From NCBI GenBank assembly GCA_937916485.1, contig CALFSV010000271.1, forward strand, positions 1 through 34,743: a stretch of DNA of 34,743 bases. The letters are read 5' to 3'. Within the stretch, counting starts at the first letter, position 1, and every line of letters begins with the position of its first letter. The notes below the pieces were generated by a model. The model worked only from the letters and a program-made list of their open reading frames with translations. It was not told where the DNA came from and ran no database searches. Positions 8,408-16,291 of this stretch are shown here, in pieces. A program made the translations under genes and the position numbers. Source of the DNA: an uncultured Paracoccaceae bacterium. GTDB lineage: Bacteria > Pseudomonadota > Alphaproteobacteria > Rhodobacterales > Rhodobacteraceae.

Positions 8408-9187
8408 ATGATCGTCGTGCAGGACTTGCACAAGCATTTCGGCGGATTTCGGGCTGTGGACGGGGCCAGCCTAGAGATTGGCAAGGGCACCATCACTGGC
8501 CTGATCGGACCGAATGGCGCGGGCAAGACCACGCTGTTCAACGTCATCGCAGGACGCTTGCCCCCCACATCGGGCAAGGTGACCATGGCGGGTGAAGATA
8601 TCACCGGCCTCCCCCCCCACGAGCTGTTTCACAAGGGCCTGTTGCGCACCTTCCAGATTGCGCACGAATTTTCGTCCATGACAGTGCGGGAAAACCTGAT
8701 GATGGTCCCCGGTGGTCAGGCCGGCGAAACCCTTTGGAACGCCTGGTTTGGCCGGGGCCGGATCGCCCAGGACGAGGCGGCCCTGCTGAAAAAGGCCGGC
8801 GAGGTTCTGGATTTTCTGACCATCTCGCATCTCAAGGACGAACGGGCCGGCAACCTGTCCGGCGGCCAGAAAAAGCTGCTGGAACTGGGCCGTACCATGA
8901 TGGTCGACGCCAAGATCGTCTTTCTCGACGAGGTCGGGGCGGGCGTGAACCGCACCCTGTTGAACACCATCGGGGACGCGATCGTGCGCCTGAACAAGGA
9001 GCGCGGCTATACCTTCTGTGTCATCGAACACGACATGGATTTCATCGGCCGCCTTTGCGACCCGGTCATCGTGATGGCCGAAGGCAAGGTCCTTGCCGAA
9101 GGGTCGGCCGAGAGCATCATGCAGAACGAAGCGGTGATCGAGGCCTACCTGGGCACCGGCCTGAAGAACAAGGCCAAGACGGGATGA
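8408..9187 (+). CDS. livG: ABC transporter ATP-binding protein, LivG type
   Basis: This is one of the two cytoplasmic ATPases of the HAAT transporter, 259 residues long. Walker A is GPNGAGKT (34-41), the Q-loop region is RTFQIAHEF (80-88), the signature is LSGGQ (150-154) and Walker B with the catalytic glutamate is KIVFLDEV (169-176, E175). The switch histidine lies in CVIEHDMDF. The extended C-terminal part with VLAEGSAESIMQNEAVIEAYLG is typical of LivG. After Walker B the usual DEP...GxNP reads DEVGAGVNRT, with both prolines changed. AGGGAAG lies upstream of the ATG. The TGA overlaps a small coupled reading frame, and livF begins 81 bases later. Confidence 0.93.
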   Translation: MIVVQDLHKHFGGFRAVDGASLEIGKGTITGLIGPNGAGKTTLFNVIAGRLPPTSGKVTMAGEDITGLPPHELFHKGLLRTFQIAHEFSSMTVRENLMMVPGGQAGETLWNAWFGRGRIAQDEAALLKKAGEVLDFLTISHLKDERAGNLSGGQKKLLELGRTMMVDAKIVFLDEVGAGVNRTLLNTIGDAIVRLNKERGYTFCVIEHDMDFIGRLCDPVIVMAEGKVLAEGSAESIMQNEAVIEAYLGTGLKNKAKTG

Positions 9188-9276
9188 GCGGGACCGTTTC
9201 AATCGCGGCTTTGCCCCTGCAAGTGCCCGAAGGCAAGGATTTGAGTATTTTGAACGAAGCGAAGACACATGGCTGA
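9184..9276 (+). CDS. Possible 30-residue coupling peptide between livG and livF
   Basis: A short frame starts with an ATG overlapping the livG stop (ATGA at 9184-9187) and ends at a TGA overlapping the livF start (ATG at 9269). It encodes MSGTVSIAALPLQVPEGKDL plus ten more residues. I recognise no family. Its value may be to carry ribosomes across the gap to livF, which has only a weak GAAG ahead of its ATG. Part of the frame runs through a degenerate repeat at 9224-9264. It could also be chance, since only 31 codons are involved. Confidence 0.25.
   Translation: MSGTVSIAALPLQVPEGKDLSILNEAKTHG
9224..9264 (+). repeat. Degenerate relative of the 12717-12808 repeat unit, ahead of livF
   Basis: A small GC hairpin (GCC-CGAA-GGC) is followed by GGATTTGAGTATTTTGAACG and then AAGCGAAGA. 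The layout matches the two units near 12.7 kb: a small GC palindrome, an AT-rich GGAT(A)TTTG block and a purine-rich CGAAG(A)AG end. The match is by eye and imperfect. The purine end lies where the livF ribosome-binding site should be. Confidence 0.35.
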
Positions 9277-9982
9277 GCCTTTCCTGATCGGGTCGAACAT
9301 GACCGGCGGCTACGGCAAGGGTGCAGACATCCTGCATGGTTGCACTATTGGCGTAGAGGCGGGCAAAATCGCCGTGATCGTTGGCCCCAACGGCGCAGGC
9401 AAATCGACTGCCATGAAGGCAGTGTTCGGTATGCTGTCCCTGCGGTCGGGCCATGTGAAGATCGACGGCGAGGATATCACAGCCCTGTCCCCCCAGGACC
9501 GGGTCGCCCAGGGCATGGCCTTTGTGCCCCAGACCTCGAACATCTTTACGTCGATGACGGTCGAAGAGAACCTTGAGATGGGCGCGTTCCTGCGCCGCGA
9601 CGACATCCGCGGCACGATGGAGCAGGTCTATGACCTGTTTCCGATCCTGCGCGACAAGCGCCGCCAGGCGGCGGGCGAGCTGTCGGGTGGCCAGCGCCAG
9701 CAGGTGGCCGTCGGTCGGGCGCTGATGACACAGCCCAAGGTGCTGATGCTTGATGAGCCCACCGCCGGGGTCAGCCCCATCGTGATGGATGAGCTGTTCG
9801 ACCGCATCATCGAGGTTGCCCGCGCCGGCATTACCATCCTGATGGTCGAACAGAACGCCCGTCAGGCGCTTGAGATTGCCGATGTAGGCTATGTCCTTGT
9901 GCAAGGTGCCAATGCTCATACCGGTGGCGGCGCCGACCTTCTGGCCAATCCTGAGGTGCGCCGCACCTTCCTGGGAGGATGA
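9269..9982 (+). CDS. livF: ABC transporter ATP-binding protein, LivF type
   Basis: This is the second ATPase of the transporter, 237 residues long. It has Walker A GPNGAGKS (39-46), the Q-loop segment FVPQTSNIF, the signature ELSGGQRQQVA (LSGGQ at 138-142) and Walker B VLMLDEPTAGVSP (158-170, E163). The switch region follows at ILMVEQNARQALEIAD, where VEQN replaces the usual histidine-containing motif, as is normal for LivF proteins. It pairs with LivG under the LivHM channel. Its stop overlaps the start of the next small gene (ATGA at 9979-9982), showing tight coupling. Confidence 0.93.
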   Translation: MAEPFLIGSNMTGGYGKGADILHGCTIGVEAGKIAVIVGPNGAGKSTAMKAVFGMLSLRSGHVKIDGEDITALSPQDRVAQGMAFVPQTSNIFTSMTVEENLEMGAFLRRDDIRGTMEQVYDLFPILRDKRRQAAGELSGGQRQQVAVGRALMTQPKVLMLDEPTAGVSPIVMDELFDRIIEVARAGITILMVEQNARQALEIADVGYVLVQGANAHTGGGADLLANPEVRRTFLGG

Positions 9983-10383
9983 GGATGCGCGTCCATCGCC
10001 TGTGTGCCCTGTTGCCCCTGCTGGGTCTTGTTGCCCCGCTGCCGGCGCTGGCAGAAGGCGCGGTGCAAAGCCTTGCTTGTCTGAGCAACACCGTCTGCAC
10101 GGCCTCGGGCGCCTGTGTGCCGGACGGGTCCGACTTCACCTTTACCATCACACCGGTCGCCCTTGAGGACAATGGCGTGGCTGTCAGCATGATCAGCTAC
10201 GGCGATCAGAGTTTTGAGGTGCGCCAGAACGGCCCGCTTGCCCCTTTTGAGTGGAGCGAGGGCGACACCGATCGCCAGACCCTCTTGCCCTCGGGGCCGA
10301 CCGATCTCGTCTGGCACCAGTTCACCTTTGGCGAGGGCGTCTCTGCCCGTATTCTGTTCCTGACTTGCGAGGCACCTGGCTGA
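9979..10383 (+). CDS. Small secreted four-cysteine protein inside the liv operon (unknown function)
   Basis: This 134-residue protein has a clear signal peptide (hydrophobic residues 8-25, APLPALA, likely cleavage after A25), so the mature form of about 109 residues should be periplasmic. The mature part has exactly four cysteines, three clustered (C34, C40, C46) and one near the C-terminus (C130), suggesting two disulfides. The rest looks like beta strands (DFTFTITPV, GVSARILFL). I do not recognise the family. The start overlaps the livF stop as ATGA, with a second ATG at 9985, and the stop overlaps the livH start (TGATG at 10381-10385). This double coupling argues strongly that it is a real transporter-linked gene. 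Confidence 0.82.
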   Translation: MRMRVHRLCALLPLLGLVAPLPALAEGAVQSLACLSNTVCTASGACVPDGSDFTFTITPVALEDNGVAVSMISYGDQSFEVRQNGPLAPFEWSEGDTDRQTLLPSGPTDLVWHQFTFGEGVSARILFLTCEAPG

Positions 10384-11393
10384 TGGACTTTCTCAATGCC
10401 ATAGTGGCTTTTGCCAATTTCGTCTTTGTCCCCGGCCTTGCCTACGGGGCGCAGCTTGCCCTCGGGGCGCTTGGCGTAACGCTGATCTACGGGATCCTGC
10501 GGTTTTCCAACTTTGCCCATGGCGATACGATGGCCTTTGGGACGATGGCCACCATCCTGGTGACCTGGCTGCTGCAATCCTGGGGTGTCAGCTTCGGGGT
10601 TCTGCCCACGGCCTTGCTGGCCCTGCCCTTTGGAGTGGCGGCAACTGCGCTGATGGTGCTAGGGACAGACCGCGCCGTCTACAGGTTTTACCGCAAGCAG
10701 AAGGCCGCACCTGTCATCCTGGTCATCGTGTCGATGGGCGTGATGTTCGTCATGAACGGGATCGTTCGCTTCATCATCGGGGTCGAAGATATTGGCTTTG
10801 CCGATGGTGAGCGGTTCCTGATCAGCGCCCGCACCTTCAAGGAGATGACTGGGCTGGACGAAGGCCTTGCCATCCGGACGACGACGGTCATCACGCTTGT
10901 CACCGCCGCGATTTCGGTGGCGCTATTGTTCTGGTTCCTCAACAAAACCCGAACCGGCAAGTCGATGCGGGCGTTTTCGGACAATGAGGACCTGGCCCTT
11001 TTGTCGGGCATCAGCCCCGAGCGGGTGGTGGCAGTGACCTGGATCATTGTGGCGGCGCTGGCGACAACGGCAGGGGTGCTTTACGGGCTGGACAAGTCGT
11101 TCAAGGCCTTCACCTACTTCCAGCTTTTGCTGCCGATTTTCGCGGCTGCCATCGTCGGCGGCCTTGGAAATCCGCTAGGGGCCATCGCAGGCGGCTTTGT
11201 CATCGCGTTTTCCGAGGTGACGGTGACCTATGCCTGGAAAAAGGTGCTGGGCTATGTGTTACCTGACAGCCTTGCCCCCGACAGCCTCGTCCAGCTTTTG
11301 TCGACGGACTACAAGTTCGCGGTAAGCTTTGCGTTGTTGATCCTCGTTCTGCTGTTCAAGCCGACGGGTCTATTCAAGGGACAATCGGTATGA
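10383..11393 (+). CDS. livH: ABC transporter permease, LivH type
   Basis: This inner-membrane permease of 336 residues has about eight hydrophobic segments. Hallmarks are LGALGVTLIYGILRFSNFAH near the N-terminus, the cytoplasmic MRAFSDNEDLALLSGISPER coupling loop, and the GGLGNPLGAIAGGFVIAFSE block before the last helices. The same frame is open further upstream, but I chose the ATG at 10383 (MDFLNAIVAFANF). It overlaps the preceding stop as TGATG and gives the family N-terminus, while the upstream extension would run through the neighbouring gene. The stop overlaps livM as ATGA. With LivM it forms the membrane channel for the amino-acid-type ligand. Confidence 0.93.
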   Translation: MDFLNAIVAFANFVFVPGLAYGAQLALGALGVTLIYGILRFSNFAHGDTMAFGTMATILVTWLLQSWGVSFGVLPTALLALPFGVAATALMVLGTDRAVYRFYRKQKAAPVILVIVSMGVMFVMNGIVRFIIGVEDIGFADGERFLISARTFKEMTGLDEGLAIRTTTVITLVTAAISVALLFWFLNKTRTGKSMRAFSDNEDLALLSGISPERVVAVTWIIVAALATTAGVLYGLDKSFKAFTYFQLLLPIFAAAIVGGLGNPLGAIAGGFVIAFSEVTVTYAWKKVLGYVLPDSLAPDSLVQLLSTDYKFAVSFALLILVLLFKPTGLFKGQSV

Positions 11394-12694
11394 GCCAGAC
11401 AATGCGCAACGTGGTTCTGTTCGGCCTGATGGGGCTTTTGATCGTTGGGACTGGGCTGATGCAAGGCTGGAACCTGGCGTTGACCATTGTGAACATGGGG
11501 CTGATCTCGGGGGTGATGGCGCTTGGGGTCAACCTGCAATGGGGATTTGCGGGGCTTTTCAACATCGGGGTCATGGGGTTCGTGGCCTTGGGGGGGCTGG
11601 CGACGGTGCTGGTGTCGATGCCCGCCACGCCGGGCGCCTGGAGCGCGGGGGGCATACGGATCCTTTTGTCTCTGGTACTTGGTGCAGCAACTATCGTTGC
11701 CGCCGTCCTGGTGCAGCAACGGATGGAAAAGGGACGGATGCGAAGTGTTGCCACGGTGGCGATCCTCGTTATCGGGTTCTTCGTGTTTCGGGCAGCATTT
11801 GACCCCGGAGTCGAAGGGGTTGAGGCGATCAACCCCGCCTCCTCCGGGAACCTCGGGGGACTTGGACTGCCGGTGCTGCTTGCCTGGCCCGTCGGCGGGC
11901 TGCTCGCCGCTGGGGCGGCCTGGATCATCGGCAAGACGGCGCTTGGGCTGCGGTCGGACTACCTGGCTATCGCTACGCTGGGGATTGCCGAGATCATCCT
12001 GGCGGTCATGAAGAACGAGGACTGGTTGGCGCGGGGGGTCAAGAACGTCATCGGCATCCCGCGGCCTGTGGCCTACGAGGTTGAGCTGCAACAAGACCCT
12101 GGGTTTATCGAGCGGGCCGCGAGCTTTGGGCTCGATCCTGTCGGGGCCTCGACGCTTTACGTCAAACTTTCATACGGCGTGCTCTTCGCGCTGGTCCTGA
12201 TCTTGCTTCTTTGGCTGGCGCAGCGGGCGCTGAACTCGCCCTGGGGGCGGATGATGCGGGCGATCCGGGACAATGAGGTGGCGGCCGAGGCGATGGGCAA
12301 GGACGTCAAGGGTCGGCACCTGCAGATCTTTATCCTTGGGTCGGCCATTTGCGGGATCGCCGGTGCCATGATGACGACTTTGGACGGGCAGCTCACGCCC
12401 ACCTCCTATCAGCCGCTGCGCTTCACCTTCCTCGTCTGGGTGATGGTGATCGTGGGCGGCTCGGGCAACAACTTTGGCGCGGTGCTGGGCGGCATGCTGA
12501 TCTGGTGGCTTTGGGTGATGGTGGAACCGATCGGCCTTTGGCTGATGCAGGTCATCACATCGGGCATGGCCGATGGCAGCTGGCTCAAGGACCACCTGAT
12601 CGACTCGGCGGCCCAGATGCGCCTTCTGACGATGGGGGTGATCCTGCTCTTGATGCTAAGGTTCAACCCGCGCGGGCTCATACCGGAACGCTAA
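11390..12694 (+). CDS. livM: ABC transporter permease, LivM type
   Basis: This is the second inner-membrane permease, 434 residues with about ten hydrophobic segments. It shows the family features GVNLQWGFAGLFNIGVMGFV, GLRSDYLAIATLGIAEI, the coupling loop MMRAIRDNEVAAEAMGKDVK and the VIVGGSGNNFGAVLGGMLIW block. The ATG at 11390 overlaps the livH stop. The protein is longer than many LivM proteins, with an extra region at about residues 90-180. Glycine codons are mostly GGG here, giving G-rich runs, unlike livK, which favours GGC. This fits lower expression of the permease. The gene ends before the composite inverted repeat. Confidence 0.92.
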   Translation: MSQTMRNVVLFGLMGLLIVGTGLMQGWNLALTIVNMGLISGVMALGVNLQWGFAGLFNIGVMGFVALGGLATVLVSMPATPGAWSAGGIRILLSLVLGAATIVAAVLVQQRMEKGRMRSVATVAILVIGFFVFRAAFDPGVEGVEAINPASSGNLGGLGLPVLLAWPVGGLLAAGAAWIIGKTALGLRSDYLAIATLGIAEIILAVMKNEDWLARGVKNVIGIPRPVAYEVELQQDPGFIERAASFGLDPVGASTLYVKLSYGVLFALVLILLLWLAQRALNSPWGRMMRAIRDNEVAAEAMGKDVKGRHLQIFILGSAICGIAGAMMTTLDGQLTPTSYQPLRFTFLVWVMVIVGGSGNNFGAVLGGMLIWWLWVMVEPIGLWLMQVITSGMADGSWLKDHLIDSAAQMRLLTMGVILLLMLRFNPRGLIPER

Positions 12695-12716
12695 GAGGCA
12701 TCGTCTCGCCCATGAC

Positions 12717-12808
12717 CGCCTCCGGCGGGGATATTTGGGATCCGAAGAAGACAGGGCCTTTTTCCAGCTTCTTCGGATCGAACATATCCCGGGGAGCGCC
12801 GCAGGCGC
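12717..12808. repeat. Composite inverted repeat between convergent livM and oxidoreductase genes; possible bidirectional terminator
   Basis: Arms 12728-12750 and 12768-12790 pair at 20 of 23 positions around a 17-base loop that contains CCTTTTT. Outside each arm sits a small palindrome: CGCC-TCC-GGCG on the left (12717-12727) and GCGCC-GCA-GGCGC on the right (12796-12808). The whole is therefore two similar units of about 35 bases facing each other. The long near-perfect stem between two converging genes suits termination in both directions. A degenerate relative lies at 9224-9264. I believe similar elements are common between genes in Rhodobacterales, but that is from memory. Confidence 0.75.
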
Positions 12809-12826
12809 GGGGCAGAGCCCCTGAAC

Positions 12827-13702
12827 TTAGCTGTCGAGCTTGCGCAGACGCTTGAACAGGGACGAGGTGTCCCAGCGGTTGCCGCCCATTTTCTGAACCT
12901 CTTTATAGAACTGATCCACAAGGGCGGTGACAGGCAGCGATGCCCCTGTCTCGTTTGCGGTATCGAGGCAGATGCCAAGGTCCTTGCGCATCCAATCGAC
13001 CGCAAAGCCATGTTCGAAGTGATCGTCGAGCATGGTCTCGAACCGGTTGGCCATCTGCCAGCTACCGGCCGCGCCGCCCTTGATCACGTCGACCACCGCC
13101 CGGCCATCAAGCCCGGCTTTTTCTGCGAAATGCAGTCCTTCGGACAGGCCCTGAACAAGACCGGCGATGCAGATCTGGTTGACCATCTTGGTCAGCTGCC
13201 CCGCACCGCTTTCGCCGAGTCGCTTGCACATTTTGGCATAGCTATCGATCACTGGCTCGGCCTTGTCGTAGGCCGCCTCGTCGCCGCCACACATCACGAC
13301 GAGCTGGCCGTTCTCGGCGCCTGCCTGACCACCCGATACGGGGGCATCGACAAAGCTGACCCCGATGTCCTGCGCCGCTGCGTAAAGCTCGCGCGTGACC
13401 TTGGCCGATACGGTGGTGTGATCGACAAAGGTCGCCCCCTTGGCCATGCCGGCGAATGCGCCGGTGTCGCCCAGGCAGATCGCCCTGAGGTCGTCGTCGT
13501 TGCCCACACAGGCCATGACGAAGTCGGCCCCCCGGGCCGCTTCGGCCGGTGTTGCGGCATGGGCGCCACCGTGCTGGGCTGCCCAGGCCACGGCCTTGGC
13601 TGCACTCCGGTTATAGACGGTGACCTCATGGCCGGCCTTGGCAAGATGCCCCGCCATCGGATAGCCCATCACTCCCAGACCCAAAAATGCTACTTTCGCC
13701 AT
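12827..13702 (-). CDS. NAD(P)-dependent beta-hydroxyacid dehydrogenase (3-hydroxyisobutyrate dehydrogenase family)
   Basis: This 291-residue protein has an N-terminal Rossmann domain with GLGVMGYPMAGHL (GxGxxG, residues 8-13), the substrate motif FVDAPVSGGQAGAENG (118-131) and the catalytic lysine K172 in GAGQLTKMVNQ. Family members oxidise 3-hydroxyisobutyrate or reduce tartronate semialdehyde or related acids. The sequence does not decide which. A longer frame exists upstream, but GAGGGGG just before the ATG at 13702 and the standard start MAKVAFLGLG fix this start. It is divergent from the acylase gene and convergent with livM. A link to valine breakdown next to a Liv transporter is possible but unproven. 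Confidence 0.9.
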   Translation of the reverse strand: MAKVAFLGLGVMGYPMAGHLAKAGHEVTVYNRSAAKAVAWAAQHGGAHAATPAEAARGADFVMACVGNDDDLRAICLGDTGAFAGMAKGATFVDHTTVSAKVTRELYAAAQDIGVSFVDAPVSGGQAGAENGQLVVMCGGDEAAYDKAEPVIDSYAKMCKRLGESGAGQLTKMVNQICIAGLVQGLSEGLHFAEKAGLDGRAVVDVIKGGAAGSWQMANRFETMLDDHFEHGFAVDWMRKDLGICLDTANETGASLPVTALVDQFYKEVQKMGGNRWDTSSLFKRLRKLDS

Positions 13703-13769
13703 CAGCTTGCCCCCTCGCGCTTTGCCGGTAAAACGGTTAGCGATACCTATCCGACTTCTGAGGCCCGTC

Positions 13770-13788
13770 AACCTCGGGTCGCGAGGTT
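13770..13788 (+). promoter_or_regulatory. Hairpin directly before the acylase ribosome-binding site
   Basis: AACCTCG and CGAGGTT form a perfect 7-bp stem around a 5-base loop. It ends one base before GAGGAAG (13790-13796), the ribosome-binding site of the 13800 gene. It could modulate translation, or be an operator in the 97-base divergent region. Confidence 0.35.
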
Positions 13789-13799
13789 TGAGGAAGTAC

Positions 13800-16274
13800 A
13801 TGGCCCGTCTGTTCAGATTCTTGCTTCGCTTTACCACTGGCTTGATCCTTTTGGGGGTCGCGGTTCTTGCCCTTGGATACTTCTTTGCCTCCCGCTCGCT
13901 TCCGGTCTACTCGGGCACCGTCGAGGCGGCGGGCATCTCGGCCCCCTTGGAAATCGTGCGCGATACCGCAGGCGTTCCCCATGTTTTTGGCCAGACCGAC
14001 GAGGACATCTTTTTTGGCCTTGGCTACGCCCACGCCCAGGATCGTCTTTGGCAGATGACCATGCTGCGCCGCACCGCCCAGGGCCGCCTGTCCGAGCTGT
14101 TTGGCGAACGCACCTTACCTGTCGATATCCTGTTGCGCCGTCTGGACTTTTACAATCTGGCAAGCCGGTCTTTTGCCCGTCAGGACGCCCAGACCCAGGC
14201 CGCCCTTGTCGCCTATTCCGCCGGGGTCAATGCCTGGCTGGCCGAGATCAACGAAGGCGCGCGCGGGCGCGGTGCGCCCGAAATGTGGCTGTTCAACCAT
14301 GCCATCGCCCCCTGGCAGCCGGCTGACAGTCTGGTGATCCTCAAGCTGATGGCCCTGCAGCTGTCCTCGCATCTGGAGGATGAGGTGATCCGCGCCCGGA
14401 CGTCCCTGATGCTCAGCCCCGAACGGGTGATTGATATTCTGCCCGATGTTCCCGGGACCGGCATCGCCGCCCTGCCCGCCTATGCCGCACTCGTCCCGTC
14501 CGAGGACCTGCCTCGTTATGCCGACGGCAGCCGGGCGGAACTGGCTCCCTTCACCCCCGTCACCCTGCGCGACCTTGCCGGAGCATCCAACGCCTGGGCC
14601 GCCAGCCCGACCCGGTCGGCAACAGGGTCGACCCTTCTGGCCAATGACCCCCACCTCGGCCTCACCGCGCCCTCGATCTGGTATCTGGCCCGGCTGGAGC
14701 TGTCGACGGGCGGCCTCATCGGTGGCACCATTCCCGGCGTCCCCCTGATCCTGACCGGCCGGAGCGAGACGCTGGGCTGGGGCCTGACTTCAACCTACCT
14801 TGACGATCAGGACCTGTTTATCGAAGAGGTCAATCCGCAAAACCCAGATGAATATCGCGGTCTGGACGGCTGGGTCCCGTTCGAGACCCGCGATAGCATC
14901 ATAAATATCAAGGACCGTCCCGGCCTGACCCTGCGCCTGCAATGGTCCGAGAACGGTCCCGTCCTGTCCCCTGACATCTACGACCTGGGGACCATCCGCC
15001 CGCCCGGCCATGTCACGACCCTGAGTTGGACCGCCCTCACGGACGAAGACACCTCGATGACCGCCGGCCTTGCCCTGATGCAGTCACGCAATATCAACGA
15101 AGCGTTGGAGGCGGCGTCCCAATTCACCGCCCCCTCCCAGAACCTGACCCTGGCGGATCGCAACCGGATCGCCATGGTCACCATCGGGGCGATGCCCCGC
15201 CGCGATGCTTCTCATCAAAGCCAGGGCCGCCTGCCCACCCTAGGTTACCTGCCGCAGAACCGCTGGCGTGGCACTTTGCCCTTTTCGGCCAACCCGATCT
15301 TCGTGGACCCTCCGGGCGGCCTTTTGGGCAATACCAACAACAAGATCATCGACCGCCCCTTTCCGCTGCATGTGTCATTCGAATGGGGCGACACCCAGCG
15401 GATCGAGCGGTGGCGCTTTTTGATGCAAAGCCGCGAGGTGCATACCCGCGAAAGCTTTATCGAGGCCCAGCTTGATACTGTCAGCAATGCCGCCCGGTCT
15501 TTGCTGCCTCTGATCGGCGCGGACCTCTGGTTCACCGGTGACGCCGCCCCCGAAGGCACGCCCGAGCGGCAGCGCCAAAGGGCGCTGGTCTTGTTGGCCG
15601 AATGGAACGGCGAGATGAACGAGCACCTGCCAGAGCCGCTGATCTATGCCGCCTGGCTTCGCGCCTTGCAGGATCGCCTGATCCGCGACGAACTTGGTCC
15701 GCTGGCCAGAGAGTTTCCCCGCATGGACCCCTTGTTCATCGAGCGCGTGTTTCGCGATGTGGACGGGGCTGCGGTCTGGTGCGACGTGATCCAGTCTGCC
15801 CCGGTCGAGACATGCACCGACATGGCCCGTATGGCCCTTGATGATGCCATTGTCTGGGTGACGGACACCTATGGTCCCGCGCTTGAGTCCCTGCGCTGGG
15901 GCGATGCCCATGAGGCGACCCATGATCATCCCGTACTGGGCGAAGTGCCGGTGTTGAAGTGGTTCGTGAACATCCGGCAATCCACGAGCGGAGGAGACAA
16001 TACCCTGCAGCGCGGCCGGTTGTCCGGTGTTGACCCCAACCCGTTCCAGAACGTGCATGCGGCGGCCTACCGGGGGGTCTATGACTTTGCTGACCCGGAC
16101 AGTTCGGTCTTTGTCACCTCTACCGGGCAATCCGGGCACTTTCTGTCGCGCCATTATGACGATCTGGGCGATCTGTGGCGACGGGGCGAATATGTCCCGA
16201 TGTCCCTCGACCCTGCCTTGGCCCGCGCGGGCGGGATCGGGACGTTGACGTTGGTGCCGCCCGACCAGAATTAG
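13800..16274 (+). CDS. Penicillin acylase family Ntn-hydrolase, membrane-anchored
   Basis: This 824-residue precursor has an N-terminal hydrophobic anchor (residues 10-30, LILLGVAVLALGYFFA), so it should act in the periplasm. The alpha-chain region has RDTAGVPHVFGQTDEDIFFGLGYAHAQDRLWQM. The beta chain should start at S263 in GASNAWAASP, the autocatalytic N-terminal nucleophile site of the family. It is followed by LLANDPHLGL and later by GNTNNKI. Family members hydrolyse amide bonds in penicillins, cyclic lipopeptides or acyl-homoserine lactones. The substrate cannot be read from sequence. The frame is open further upstream, but GAGGAAG before the ATG at 13800 and the anchor position decide the start. 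Confidence 0.92.
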   Translation: MARLFRFLLRFTTGLILLGVAVLALGYFFASRSLPVYSGTVEAAGISAPLEIVRDTAGVPHVFGQTDEDIFFGLGYAHAQDRLWQMTMLRRTAQGRLSELFGERTLPVDILLRRLDFYNLASRSFARQDAQTQAALVAYSAGVNAWLAEINEGARGRGAPEMWLFNHAIAPWQPADSLVILKLMALQLSSHLEDEVIRARTSLMLSPERVIDILPDVPGTGIAALPAYAALVPSEDLPRYADGSRAELAPFTPVTLRDLAGASNAWAASPTRSATGSTLLANDPHLGLTAPSIWYLARLELSTGGLIGGTIPGVPLILTGRSETLGWGLTSTYLDDQDLFIEEVNPQNPDEYRGLDGWVPFETRDSIINIKDRPGLTLRLQWSENGPVLSPDIYDLGTIRPPGHVTTLSWTALTDEDTSMTAGLALMQSRNINEALEAASQFTAPSQNLTLADRNRIAMVTIGAMPRRDASHQSQGRLPTLGYLPQNRWRGTLPFSANPIFVDPPGGLLGNTNNKIIDRPFPLHVSFEWGDTQRIERWRFLMQSREVHTRESFIEAQLDTVSNAARSLLPLIGADLWFTGDAAPEGTPERQRQRALVLLAEWNGEMNEHLPEPLIYAAWLRALQDRLIRDELGPLAREFPRMDPLFIERVFRDVDGAAVWCDVIQSAPVETCTDMARMALDDAIVWVTDTYGPALESLRWGDAHEATHDHPVLGEVPVLKWFVNIRQSTSGGDNTLQRGRLSGVDPNPFQNVHAAAYRGVYDFADPDSSVFVTSTGQSGHFLSRHYDDLGDLWRRGEYVPMSLDPALARAGGIGTLTLVPPDQN

Positions 16275-16291
16275 CCTGCGGGCCGCTAAAC

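Noticed and set aside
6988..9919. Long open frames (more than 480 codons) antisense to livK, livG and livF.
   Set aside because: They are mirror frames of strongly biased GC-rich genes, without family motifs or good start sites, while the sense strand has complete transporter motifs.
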